A DNA stretch of 64,000 nucleotides from Physcomitrium patens (lineage: Eukaryota > Streptophyta > Bryopsida > Funariales > Funariaceae): contig NC_037275.1 of the NCBI RefSeq assembly GCF_000002425.4, positions 4,763,482 to 4,827,481 on the forward strand, given 5' to 3'. The translations under genes and the position numbers were made by a program. How positions within the stretch are numbered: the first letter of the stretch is position 1; each line of letters opens with the position of its first letter. Below the pieces are notes generated by a model, which was given only the letters and a program-made list of their open reading frames with translations, was not told where the DNA came from and searched no databases. Positions 54,239-64,000 of this stretch are shown piece by piece.

Positions 54239-54784
54239 ACATTACCTTGTATTTATTCTATTGTTGTTGTTATTAAGATGTTGTGGTACTTATTGGATAA
54301 ATGACTTCAACTATTTTTGTTGTATTTTGCAAGATTATGACTTGTAGTAAAATAACTTATTAGACATTGTTTCTTATAAAAAAAAATATGTCAATTTTTA
54401 TTCTTTGTACTAAAAAATTATTGGTTCTTTTTAATTTGTGTGGTTTGGCTATTAATGAGATTGATTTTGCATTCATAGTGCTCAAAGAAATAAGTTAGTT
54501 CTCTCCTTTATCTTAAAGTCACCAACTCTTAGCTTATGAGGGTGTTGAAAAGTCCAATTTTTGGCTTGTTCAAGCTTATTTGATGATGTGGCTCATTGAA
54601 TTGACATGTAGTGTTATCTTTCTTTTTGTACTTCTCTTATAGGTTGAAGAATTTGTAAATGTAAGTTTGATGTCAATCATCTAGTTAACTTCATGTTTGT
54701 AGAAGTTTCTATCATTATAAAACAGATGTTTTGACAAGTGTTACAATATTGTATTGTTGGAAGCTGCATCTTGCTTTAATATCA
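54239..54784 (-). pseudogene. Cop1 gag/leader remnant and tRNA-Met primer site
   Basis: No frame could be followed. At 54773-54784 the minus strand reads TGATATTAAAGC, which differs from the usual initiator-tRNA-Met site TGGTATCAGAGC at three positions, all G to A or C to T. It follows directly after the LTR end TTTTCAACA. Confidence 0.65.
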
Positions 54785-55150
54785 TGTTGAAAAAAAAATA
54801 GTATCACATCTAAGACAAGGATATAGAATAAAGGTGTTGCTTTCATAGTTGAGTGCAATGAAATTGTACTTATTAATACAAATCCACTATTTAGGTTTGT
54901 TGCTACTATTCTCTTTGGATTTACTATTTTATAGTTATTGCCACAATCAACTAATAGGTATGGGTGCCTTTATAAACTAAAGAGTGATTGTCAATCTTAT
55001 CTACTTATAAGTTTTATAAACTTAACTAGTGACTATGTAATAAAGTACTTAAATGGATGGATTTGGTCTAGTTGATACCTTAAGTGAATAATCCTATTGA
55101 CATGTTGATGTAGTAATGATCAAGATAGAACTTGTTAAATCATTTCAACA
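54785..55150 (-). repeat. Cop1 5' LTR
   Basis: On the minus strand the sequence from TGTTGAAATGATTTAAC (55150) to TTTTTTTTTCAACA (54785) has TGTTGAAA/TTTCAACA inverted ends and is 366 bp long, a usual copia LTR length. The right limit rests on the inverted ends only, because no second copy was found. Confidence 0.5.
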
Positions 55151-56900
55151 TTATTTGTATTGATGCCTAAAACCAGTCGACCATTTAAGTGCAATGGTAA
55201 TTCCTAATTTTATCTTCATTTTTACTTGTCAAGCTATTGAAATCAACTCTTGGTCATAAGAAAATGTCCAATGAATGTTGAAATGAGATGAAAAGATTGT
55301 TAAAAAATTCACTCACCATCACTTGTACATGTTGTTTTCTATATCCATATATTCTTAGTACCATGTGATAGTCATTTTAGTTGGATCGCTGCTACTACTT
55401 TCCTTCCATCATGCTTCCAGTTTACGGATTGTAGTCATATAATCACACATTCACACCTCTCTATTTCCATCTCCACATGAGTTGAGTACATATTTGTTCT
55501 AAGTTTGTAGTCGCTTTCTTTTTGAGAGATAATAATGAGATTAAAAAAACAAAAATAAGTAACCATTGCAAAACATCGTCACTATAATATGGACTTAGTT
55601 TTTTTTTTTAATAAGGTGAAATACTTGTTATATATTAGTCCATAGTTGCACAAATTTGGCTTCAACTTCTCAAAGCATGTTTTCACCGACATCAATATTT
55701 CAACTAATGGTCATAAAAATAGACCATGGATTTAAAGTTTGCCGAATGGTTATAAATCCAATTTAACAATCGGATGGGTGGGTATATTTTCAGGCTGCTT
55801 AATTGAAAAAAATAAAAATAAAATCAATTGAGCATATATACACAAATCAACTGCCTTAATATTTTGACAAATGGAGCCCTTAAAGTTAGTATTTGCACAG
55901 TAATAAAGATTTTGATTTACTCCATGAGTTTTCAATAAGAAGGGCATTCTTTTTTTCTTTTTTTCTTTTGCTAATATTCATAATATTGCATCTTATTATT
56001 TTTGATTTTTTGTATTTTTATTAATTGTATCCAAGAAATATCTGGAATCGTGAAAAATATTTCAAAAATAAATTCGGACTCAAAATGTAATTTTTAATTC
56101 AGAAGCTTGTTTACAGAGCACAGAAATTTATTTATTCTATTATTTTTAAAACTTCTCTTATATATATACATATATAAATATACGTATTATATTTAAAAGT
56201 TCTTAGGTATATATTTATATATACATTATGTACATTAATATATTGTATTTAAAAAATTATGTATGACCAAGAATTTGTATGTGCACATGTTAACTAATAG
56301 AAATTTACTGGACTTATTTATATAATTCAACTAAATTACAAATTACTAAACAGAAATTACAGTATCTATTTTTAATGTATAACACTAGTAAAAAGGTACA
56401 AAAAATAGTATGAAAAGATCTTTTGATACTTGTTTTGAAATTCAGTATAATTTTTTGGAGACTTCAAATGTAAGATACAACATAGAAGTTAAAAAGCTCG
56501 AAAAAAACACAAAAAATAAATAAATAAATAAATCAAAAATCAAAATCAAAATCAAAAAAAAAAAAAAAAAAAAAAAAATGCCAAAAACCTTTAAAAAAGA
56601 AGTAGCTAAGTGCTAAAATTTCAATAAATCATAACTGTCAAAATCATTATCTAGAATTATCAGATACACTGCAAGATAAACTTGTTTTTTTTTAATGAAA
56701 GGAAGAATAATGTCATGACCCATATAAAAAAAACATCAATTTTTTTCTTTTCTTTTAATACACAATCGAAAAATTTACACTCTAACACACATTTGAAGAC
56801 AACATGAAGACAATATGAAGACAATAACAACTTAATTTTCGAATCATACCGTATTCATACACTATATATGAAACCGTATAATATACCCATCTCTTTCGAA
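55151..56900. other. AT-rich intergenic region
   Basis: I see no gene and no recognisable transposon. Simple tracts are present: an AT/TA-rich stretch (56157-56240), AAAT repeats (56509-56533) and an A-run (56555-56578). The left part may be the old flank of Cop1. Confidence 0.6.
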
Positions 56901-57243
56901 TACGTACACGGGAATGACAGCAAAAGATGAAAGCCGTGGAGTTTTAGGGTTCAGGGCTTTTGATGCAGGGCGTGCTGCTGCAGGTCTTGACGAGATTGAT
57001 GTCTCCGCTTGTAGAAGAAGAAGCTATTCGTCGCAGCGTTTGTATGAGTACCGAGACCCACAATTAATTAATTGTATTAGGAGCAGGGAGTCATCGAAGT
57101 TTGGAACTGTGGTGTCTGGGGTGCTGCGAGTGGCGATTTCGAGCTTTTTGCCTCTGGGAAATGAAGCCGGCGGTCATGTAGATAGGAATTGCTGCGTGCA
57201 GATGGGTGCAATACGATTGGTGAGATAAGAAACGAGTAGCGAG
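56901..57243 (+). promoter_or_regulatory. Promoter and 5' UTR region of the DUF4602 gene
   Basis: GC content rises sharply near 56910. An open stretch at 56914-57228 is not homologous to anything I know and is probably 5' UTR or promoter. Transcript ends cannot be seen from sequence alone. Confidence 0.45.
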
Positions 57244-57442
57244 ATGGCTTCGAGTGGACGAAAACCCTTCGGGCAGCCGGTTCCCGCAGCCCCTGTTGTG
57301 GTTGATAGCAGCGGAGCTTCGTCTACGCGGTCCAGCAAACCGAGTTTTCATGAATGGAAGCTCTTTATGGTGCTCTCTCGTTCTCTCCTACGCTGGTCTG
57401 AATTCGCAAGGCGAGGGTTGTAGTTGTGAGGATTTTAGGCGC

Positions 57443-57475
<33 letters not shown>

Positions 57476-59093
57476 CATCAATTTCATCCTGGTTTTGAAT
57501 GCTGCAAAATTGAGTAGGCAAGTGGATTTAACAGAGATCTCTTTTTCGTTTTTTCTTTCTTTTTCTGGAACGTTTGTTTTCATCAGTCGTCTAGAGCTTC
57601 GGATGTTTTAGCGGAAGCTGGTCCCATAAGAGTGAAACACGATGATGATGACGTCGAGCAAACCGCTGAGTTCAAGAACATATTGAAGGAAGTAGAGCAG
57701 CTAGGTTAGTACCTTGCTCCGAGCTTTACCTCTTTCTGTGCTTTCTTGAGGTCTTGGTCCTGTTGGTTATTGTCGAAAACTGGAAGGAGATATACTGTTG
57801 ACTTGATTTTGGATTGTGATGGCTAGTCTTTAATCCAATGCAGCACACCTCGAATGTTTATGATTATTATGACAGTTTATTGCGGTTGGACTTGAGGAAT
57901 TTTGCATCATGAAATTTCAATGCTGTTCCATTCAAAGGGGGCAAATGGGGGCTTTGATGTTAGTATTATATCCCTCCAACACATACCCTTCATTGGATCA
58001 GCTATTTCATGTACTGAATTTGATGATGACAACAGGAACCTCAACATTGGAATGGAAGGATCGCAAGAAGTTGGAGACTGCCAAATTGGTAGCTCTTGGA
58101 TCAAAGGTAGAATTCAATTGCAGTCAACGCAGCTTTTCTTTTTGTTGATTTTTTCATTTTAATATTTTTAGGAGGTCTTTTGTGTTGATTTTTATTTGAT
58201 TATATAATAAATATATGAAGGTTGTGAATATTGGGAGCATAATATCTGTTAGAAGGTCCTGTTCGTTCATGTACCTAGACTTAGATGGTATATTCACACG
58301 TTATAGAGAAACTTCAGAAAATCAAACCTATGGAATGTGTTAGCAGCTCACTTGGCTGTATTTGTTCGATGTTTGGTAAGCCTAGAGTTCCTTTTGCTTC
58401 ATTTTTCCAACGAAGAAGTTTCTTCTGATTAGAGTTAGTTTGTGTAGTGAGGAGATTCACGTGTGACTAAACCAATCCCCACTTTATTATTGAAATACAT
58501 GTCGCGTAATTGAGTGGCAGCCTCTCGCAGCGCTTGCGGCAACACAATGTGATGAATTATGTGACTTTGTCTTTTGAATCAGGCACCAAAGAGCTTTAAG
58601 ATGCCCGTCTCGATGGGAGTTGGAATGAAACGAAAACAAGAGCATAGAGCTGAACAGAAGCGGCAAGATGTAAGATTGTCACATTCTTTCAAAACCAAGC
58701 GTGTACTTGTATTGGGATCAAATTTATTTTCAGATTTTTTCATTTAATATTGCGAACCTATTTTATGTTTTGCTGTAAAGTTGATGAAACATCTATGTGT
58801 GCCTTATACAGGAAATAGCGCAAGGTATTCGCTCGGCAAAACGCACTGCTGCGGAGAGGAAACCTCCTCCTAAAAGGACGGCTGAGGAGAGAGGCTTAAA
58901 CGCTTCAGAGGGAAAATTCAAGGGAGGAGTACTGTATGTGACACCCCCATCCGCACCTGAAGGAAGATCATTCTCGAAGAGCTCTAAAGGTGAGGACAGG
59001 TTCTTTGAAGGTGGCAAGGGCAAGGGCGGAGGTGGCAAGAAGAAGGGTAAAGGTGGCAAGAAGAAAGGAGGCAAAAAGAAGGGAAAACGTTAG
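57244..59093 (+). CDS. DUF4602 / C1orf131-family protein, five exons
   Basis: Proposed exons: 57244-57369, 57587-57704, 58036-58106, 58583-58669, 58812-59093, about 227 residues. Introns 2-4 have good GT-AG borders (GTTAGT, GTAGAA, GTAAGA; AACAG, AATCAG, TACAG) and all phases fit. The exon 1 donor (ATG|GTGCTC) is weak and uncertain. The protein runs MASSGRKPFGQPV, VEQTAEFKNILKEVEQL, TSTLEWKDRKKLETAKLVAL, then APKSFKMPVSMGVGMKRKQE and a tail of Gly and Lys repeats. The segment from VEQLG to ALGSKAPK is typical of the DUF4602 family, whose human member C1orf131 is a nucleolar component of small-subunit ribosome assembly. A nucleolar role is inferred. Intron 1 contains a 31-bp poly-T run (57445-57475). 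Confidence 0.8.
57445..57475. repeat. Poly-T run in intron 1
   Basis: A homopolymer of about 31 T within the first intron of the DUF4602 gene; overlapping open frames that code for runs of Phe or Lys are artefacts of it. Confidence 0.95.
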
Positions 59094-60189
59094 TGTGCGG
59101 CATCATTTGTAAAAGAAAAGCACCGTATTTAATCTTCACATTCAATGCAATCCCTTGTGCAATTTAGTTGGAAACATACCTCAAGATCTGCAGTGTGTAA
59201 ACATTGTGGACAATATTGTTCAGTTGCATGTTCAATCAGAACTGGTTATCGTGAATTCTTTGTTCGACTTAGGGTCTCTTCACACGAGCTGAGGGGAAAG
59301 TAGAGGACAACGAAGTGTAACACCCATTTCGCTCGTAAGGATTCAATTATTGGTAGTAGTTGTAATGCACCATTTAATAGTTTTTATGTATCGAAAGCAA
59401 AGTAATATACCCATCTTTGATACTAGCCAAAGCTTAAAGATAACTTCAAATCTTGAGGCTGCATTCAAATCATTTTTTCTTGTCTGAAGCTTTTTACTTG
59501 TTTCGAGTTAGTTTGGTCTCAGATGTTATACACAAACTTGGCTGTTCCGTGAAATGGGTCACTCCTAATATCTATGTGTATCATCAATCAATGATAAGTT
59601 TAGAGTATCCTTGTTCTAATCATTGTTATTTTTGAGGTTTACAACTAACAAGAAGACCGAAAAAAAGAAAATGAGATTAATTTCATTTGATGAATGATAT
59701 TTCAAAACACTACTCTGTCCTCGCATTAGCATCGTATTTTTTCATGTATTCGACCGTTTGAATTACAATCTTTCACTGTATTTGATTGTTTTTCATTTCT
59801 TATGGCATCATTTAAAAGTTTCTACATGGTCCAAAATTTGCTTTACTTTGATGTGCTTGTGTACAAGAATCATATATTGATTCACTATTCATCACAAGTA
59901 TAGGCACAATAATAATAATAATAATAATAATAATGTAGATTGTTAAAAGATAAACAACACCACCTTAAAAAGTCGTTCAATTGTAAGTTTTAATGGTGCA
60001 AACAAGGGAAACCCTAGTTTCATGAACCACCTAGAATTAAACTCACACTAAAACCACCCTGAAACAACAAGTCAATCCCAAAATTACACAACATAAATTA
60101 CCATCAACAAGCACATACTTCTACATGGTAAACCTCTACAAACACAAGTTCTCAATACAAAATTTCACGAGAGAAAATAATGGTGTGTT
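59094..60189. other. 3' UTR and intergenic region
   Basis: The first 200 bp are probably the 3' UTR of the DUF4602 gene. No gene is visible in the rest. An AAT microsatellite lies at 59910-59933. Confidence 0.6.
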
Positions 60190-61053
60190 ATGACTTTCTA
60201 CTTTTTTCAACTTCGTTCTACTTGCTGTGTTCTAAGGGGTGAAGGAAATCTCAAACCATCATTTAAAGACGAACAACAACAACACAATGTTAATCGGGGC
60301 AGTCAGGGCAGCAGGGGGCCAAAACAAAATTTCCGATCACTGCCCGATCTGCCCAACAAACAGAGCTGCCCGTGCCCGACGGTCAACAAAAAATGGCGTG
60401 CTGAGAAACTGGAACATGTCCGAGTCCAATTGCATTAATGACCAGCGGTCGTCCGAGAGTCACGTTGGCCATTCACCAACTACCACACTTATAGTCGCCG
60501 TCGCGGAACCTTCACCCATATCCTCCGTCCAACGGTCAGAGGGAGATTCCGTCTCCTACCGACGGTAGCCAAGCCGAAGGGGCCCCACGATCATGTCAAG
60601 CACGTTGCTCATTTAGATGGTCCAATTCGATGCGGGCCTTGGTGCTTGTGTGTGTTGCTTTCGTCGCAGCTCGGTTTTTCTCGGCATCGTCCATTTTTGG
60701 ATGTCGTGAGAGTCTTATTGCATCGATTTCCGGAGGTCAGCGAGAGAGTGAGAGGGCGAAAGGTTGGATTGTGGGTTCATGAGAGGAGTGTTTTGGAATG
60801 AGCAGTTTGGCTGGAGGGCCGATTAATTGCGTGGAATCGTTCGGTGCGGGGGTGAAGAGAGAATTTTGTGCTGGTGCATTGTTGGGTGCGTGTATTGTTT
60901 GCGGTTTCAGGAAGAAGGAGGAAGGGGTTTTTCTGTGATCAAGTTTTAGTTGGGTTGGTTAGGTTAAGACGCTGACTAAGAGATTAGTTATCCGTGAGAT
61001 TTTGCGAAATTGTTGTGTGTGTGTGTGTGTGTGTGTTTTATTCAGGTTGAGAG
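60190..61053 (+). promoter_or_regulatory. Promoter and 5' UTR region of the membrane-protein gene
   Basis: GC-rich sequence with no supported coding frame (the two overlapping frames at 60190-60568 have no recognisable content). GGCCCCAC at 60581-60588 fits the class I TCP binding consensus GGNCCCAC. A GT microsatellite (61013-61036) lies just upstream of the start codon. Confidence 0.4.
61013..61036. repeat. GT microsatellite
   Basis: About 12 GT units shortly before the start codon of the membrane-protein gene. Confidence 0.95.
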
Positions 61054-63230
61054 ATGGCTTTCGATATGCGAGGATGGGGTGTGAGTTTGGATGCATCGTG
61101 CGAGGACAAAGTCTCTGAGGGTGTGGAGCTTTGCCCATTCCTGAGGAACATTGGCGTCTCCACCAGCTTTGTCTTCTCCAAATTGAAGCTCCCCACCCCT
61201 GCCCCTGTAACTCCCTGGCTGCTTTTAAGCTATTTGACTAGTTCTTTTTTCTTTTTTCTTTGCACGATATGTATTGGGGATGGTGTGCTCTGCAAATTAA
61301 TGCAGTTCATCTAATCTATGACTAAGAAGGTCGCTGACATTAACTCAAACAAAGTGCCGCTTTATAAGACGTTGTAGCATGTCAGTTCACTTTGAGAATA
61401 CACCATTGGCTTTGACACTGTTTGTCAGCAGCTGCTGATGGATTTGAGCCTTACCTACTGAGGTGCCCCTTTTTTCTGAGCCTTACTTACTGTAATATTG
61501 ACACTCACACCTATTTGAACTCCGCCTCTACAGTTGCTTATGCGAAATAGCTCCTCAGATGAATGGACACTAGTTTTACAGCAGAAATTACACCTCTGTT
61601 GAATCGGAAGCGCGCCTGAGTGCTGTCATCTAGTGAGTTCACGACGTAGAGACTCATTATACAAACTGCGATTGTGGGACATCATAGGACATTCTGACAT
61701 TAGCCCCATCTTTGATGAGTAGCTAACCCCACCAAAGGAACGAGATTCACTTAATCCTATGTGGTCAAGCAAGAGGCACGTATCAAAAATTTTGTGATGG
61801 ACAGGAGTGCACGCTACAGATGAAACATTTAGACGGTTCGAAGTTCAGATTTTGAGTTGCTATCTTGCAAAATATGCAGACGAGAGCAGGCCGCGGTCCA
61901 ATTTTCGAGGATGGGCCAGGTTTTGAGAACTCCTTTCGCCTGTTCCACGGCAAGGATGGTGTCGTGCCTTTGAAACGGGCGTCGGGAGAGCAGAACGCGC
62001 GGTCATTCACTGAGACACTTGACGCGGAGGATCTGAGTTTCCATCCGTTGTCTGCTCGCGCTGCCACCATCAGCTTGTCGTCGTTCGGAGCAGGGGGGCC
62101 ATTCGGATTTGATGGGTTCATGGCAAGGCAGAATGCGAAGAAGCCGAAGGAGAAGAAGCCAAAGAAGGAGACGGAGCCTGAGAAGAAGCGTCGGTCGAAA
62201 TTGGAGTCTCATGTATGGGAGGGATCTTAGCTTGATTTGCTTTACCTTGCCTTGTCTGGGTGGTGATGACGCGTGCAGAACAGAGGAGTGTGGATGTTTG
62301 GATGGGATTTGGAAACATGGCGTGTCTCTGACGACAGGGCGTTGTGATGTGCAGATGCACGAGGCGATGGGGAGCGAATGGCTAGCGACGGGGCAGTGCC
62401 CGATCGCAAAGTCGTTCCGCGCCGTGAGTGGCGTGTTACCGCTGGTGTCAAAGCTGTTGCCAAAGCTGCCGCAAGGAATGAAGTACAGGTGCCCGCCAGC
62501 GATAGTGGCAGCGAGAGCGGCGCTGGCTCGAACGGAAGCAGTGAAAGCACTGAGACCGCAAGCGCTGCCAACAAAGGTGTTAGCAATCGGGATGGTAGGA
62601 ATGGCACTGAACGTGCCGCTGGGAGTGTGGCGAGAGCACACGAAGAAGTTTTCTCCGCAATGGTTTCTGGCTGTGCATGCGACGATCCCGTTCATCGCAA
62701 TGCTGAGGAAAGCGGTGGTGATGCCGAAATATGCGATAGCGTTCACAATAGGGTCTGCAATACTGGGTCAGGCAGTGGGAGCTCGTGCTGAGAGGATTCG
62801 TTTAGCCAAGCTCAAATCCTCAATCACTCCTGACCAAACTGAGCAACTTGAGCCCTTTAAAGAAGCCCTGGCTGTGGAGCTTGGTCCCCAGTGTATCAGC
62901 CCGGCAACAATCAACGTCACTGCTGTGAATGCAGATGTAGTGGGAAAGGTGGCCATCCGAGATGAAGCATCTTCTCAACTACAGACGGAGTTGTTGCCCT
63001 GCGACTCAGTGTCATCAGTGATAGAGAGAGGTATTCACTCCAGCATTACACATCAGAGACAAGACTTCCCAGTTGTGGAACAAATTGACGAACTGTGCAT
63101 TGAAGTGCCGTCGAAGATGGGTGCCACCCACAAGAGACTCACAGCGTTACCAGGTACTTTGCACTGTGGCTCCGAGGCACTTGTGACTTGCTCAATGAGC
63201 CCTGTTTCTCAGCCAGTATTGGTCAATTGA
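61054..63230 (+). CDS. Conserved-looking multi-pass membrane protein, unknown function, three exons
   Basis: Exons 61054-61206, 61880-62212 and 62355-63230 join in phase 0 at CCT|GTAACT, TGCAG|ACG, CAT|GTATGG and TGCAG|ATG, giving 453 residues. The N-terminus (MAFDMRGWGVSLDASCEDKV) is soluble. Exon 2 encodes RGPIFEDGPGFENSFRLFHG and a Lys/Glu-rich stretch. Exon 3 begins MHEAMGSEWLATGQCPIAKS and holds three hydrophobic segments: LAIGMVGMALNVPLGVW, WFLAVHATIPFIAML and YAIAFTIGSAILGQAVGA, followed by RAERIRL and a polar tail. I do not recognise the family. I considered sideroflexin because of three or more hydrophobic segments, but its signature motifs are absent. AATAAA at 63438-63443 is a possible poly(A) signal. 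Start chosen as the first ATG in phase with exon 2. Confidence 0.75.
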
Positions 63231-63895
63231 TCCTGAAGATGAATTTGCCAGCTCTCATTTCGCATCATCTCTGTTTCTTTGTTGCTCTTTTAGCTCATCA
63301 GTAGAATGCAGGAAGAATTGGGGGTGATGTAGAAAACGTTAAGTTGGTGAGGTAATGGTCCTTTTCTTTGGTCCGTTTTTTTCTTTTTCTCCCTTTTTTT
63401 TCCTGGATGTGACAGACGAACATTGTATCTGTCCCTGAATAAATGAGTACCCAACTGGGTGTGTATTGGGCAAGTGTACACACTTGCAAAGGCAGGAGAC
63501 GACTCCACTATTCCCCTCTGCCGTTTTATACAGAAGACTCATTTGTTGATGTTTTCTCATCAACAGAAATATTTGAAATCTGAAGGAATAAGTACCACTT
63601 GGGCTTAAAACAAAAGAAAAATAATCTTCAAAAATTCATTGAGGATGTGATTTTTCTTTTTCTTTTTGCTGTACTGAGGGTTCAAAACATCACTTCTCAA
63701 TGGGTGAAATTAGTCCCAAAGGCTTCGTATAAAGGGTGGAAGTTGATTGTTTGAAAAGCTAATTTATGACACTGTTAAGAAGGTTTTGACTTAATCTTAA
63801 AGCTTTAGATTTTGAGGCCTAACCTGAATGGTTCACCATTAAAAAAATCTCTTTTTGTTTTATTTTTGGCTTGTGTATTTTCATTGCATTATATG

Positions 63896-63926
<31 letters not shown>

Positions 63927-64000
63927 AGCTTCTGAGCAAAATAATCTTCAATGTTCAATTCAATGAAAGTTAAAAGAAGTCTTCAAGTCCTAAAATTGTA
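63231..64000 (+). other. 3' UTR and downstream flank
   Basis: AATAAA at 63438-63443 may end the transcript. Beyond it no gene is visible. An AT microsatellite occupies 63903-63927. Confidence 0.6.

Larger units (their letters stand above)
31121..55150 (-). mobile_element. Cop1: Ty1/copia element split by three insertions
   Basis: Pieces of one minus-strand copia element lie between insertions, in copia order (protease, integrase, RT, RNase H) from right to left: LTR (54785-55150), primer site for initiator tRNA-Met (54773-54784), gag region (44447-44641 and about 35600-36105), protease (about 35540-35590), integrase (about 34437-35160), RT (probably 34116-34430 and 31420-32477) and RNase H (about 31240-31410). 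Tgt2, Gy5 and Gy6 interrupt it. The left LTR was not recognised. Every frame is broken, and this is one of the oldest insertions here. Confidence 0.7.

Noticed and set aside
58793-59074. Pro-rich minus-strand open frame
   Set aside because: It is the complement of the Gly/Lys-rich tail of the DUF4602 gene.
60190-60568. Two overlapping frames as a small gene
   Set aside because: They have no recognisable domain and no splice or homology support, and they lie in the probable promoter/5' UTR of the next gene.
62003-62746. Open frame of 247 codons on the minus strand
   Set aside because: It lies antisense to exons 2 and 3 of the membrane-protein gene, whose frame has consistent splice phases and a plausible protein. 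The length is explained by the GC-rich codon pattern.
61054-63230. Sideroflexin as identity of the membrane protein
   Set aside because: The hydrophobic segments and FSPQWF motif gave a passing resemblance, but the sideroflexin N-terminal signature is absent and the long soluble N-terminus does not fit.
1-64000. Functional retrotransposon
   Set aside because: Every element has stops, deletions or lost catalytic residues in essential domains.

Overview
The window looks like a bryophyte, most likely moss, nuclear chromosome. It is very AT-rich. The two host genes I can support lie in the last 7 kb and have plant-type GT-AG introns. Everything else is a nested pile of decayed retrotransposons whose chromodomain Ty3/gypsy families resemble those known from mosses. 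The organism is an inference; nothing in the sequence names it. No rRNA, tRNA, CRISPR or prokaryotic features were seen.

Layout. I use working names. Gy1 (1-4747, minus) is a chromodomain Ty3/gypsy element cut by the window start and lying beside the gag and leader of an older minus-strand relative, Gy2 (4748-5753). Gy3 (5754-30638, plus) is a host element split by four later insertions: complete Gy4 (6158-11664, TSD TCATA), Tgt1 (13160-21129, a second gypsy lineage with long LTRs, TSD CCGT), a 2.2 kb solo LTR (22868-25041, TSD TAGAC/TAGAT) and a Tc1-like DNA transposon (25366-28328, TSD TA). From about 31.1 to 55.15 kb a minus-strand Ty1/copia element (Cop1) is split by solo LTR Tgt2 (32478-34115), by Gy5 (36111-44441, minus, TSD GCTTG) and by Gy6 (44643-54235, plus). 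Gy5 carries solo LTR Tgt3 and a 769-bp insert. Gy6 carries Gy7 (46291-50412) inside its protease/RT junction.

The gypsy elements Gy1 and Gy3-Gy7 are chromoviruses, with the order gag, protease, reverse transcriptase, RNase H, integrase, chromodomain. Between the chromodomain and the polypurine tract they carry a further conserved reading frame I do not recognise. They have no tRNA-type primer-binding site. Instead the bases just after the 5' LTR are complementary to the predicted first bases of the transcript, and that pairing co-varies between two subfamilies, which points to Tf1/sushi-type self-priming. One subfamily has LTR promoters packed with 10-bp units shaped like heat-shock elements. 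All copies are inactivated by stops, deletions and lost catalytic residues, and many changes look like G:C to A:T.

The host part (56.9-64 kb) has higher GC. A five-exon gene (57244-59093) encodes a small basic DUF4602/C1orf131-family protein, probably nucleolar. A three-exon gene (61054-63230) encodes a 453-residue membrane protein of unknown function with a conserved-looking C-terminal hydrophobic domain. The two genes show no sign of working together.
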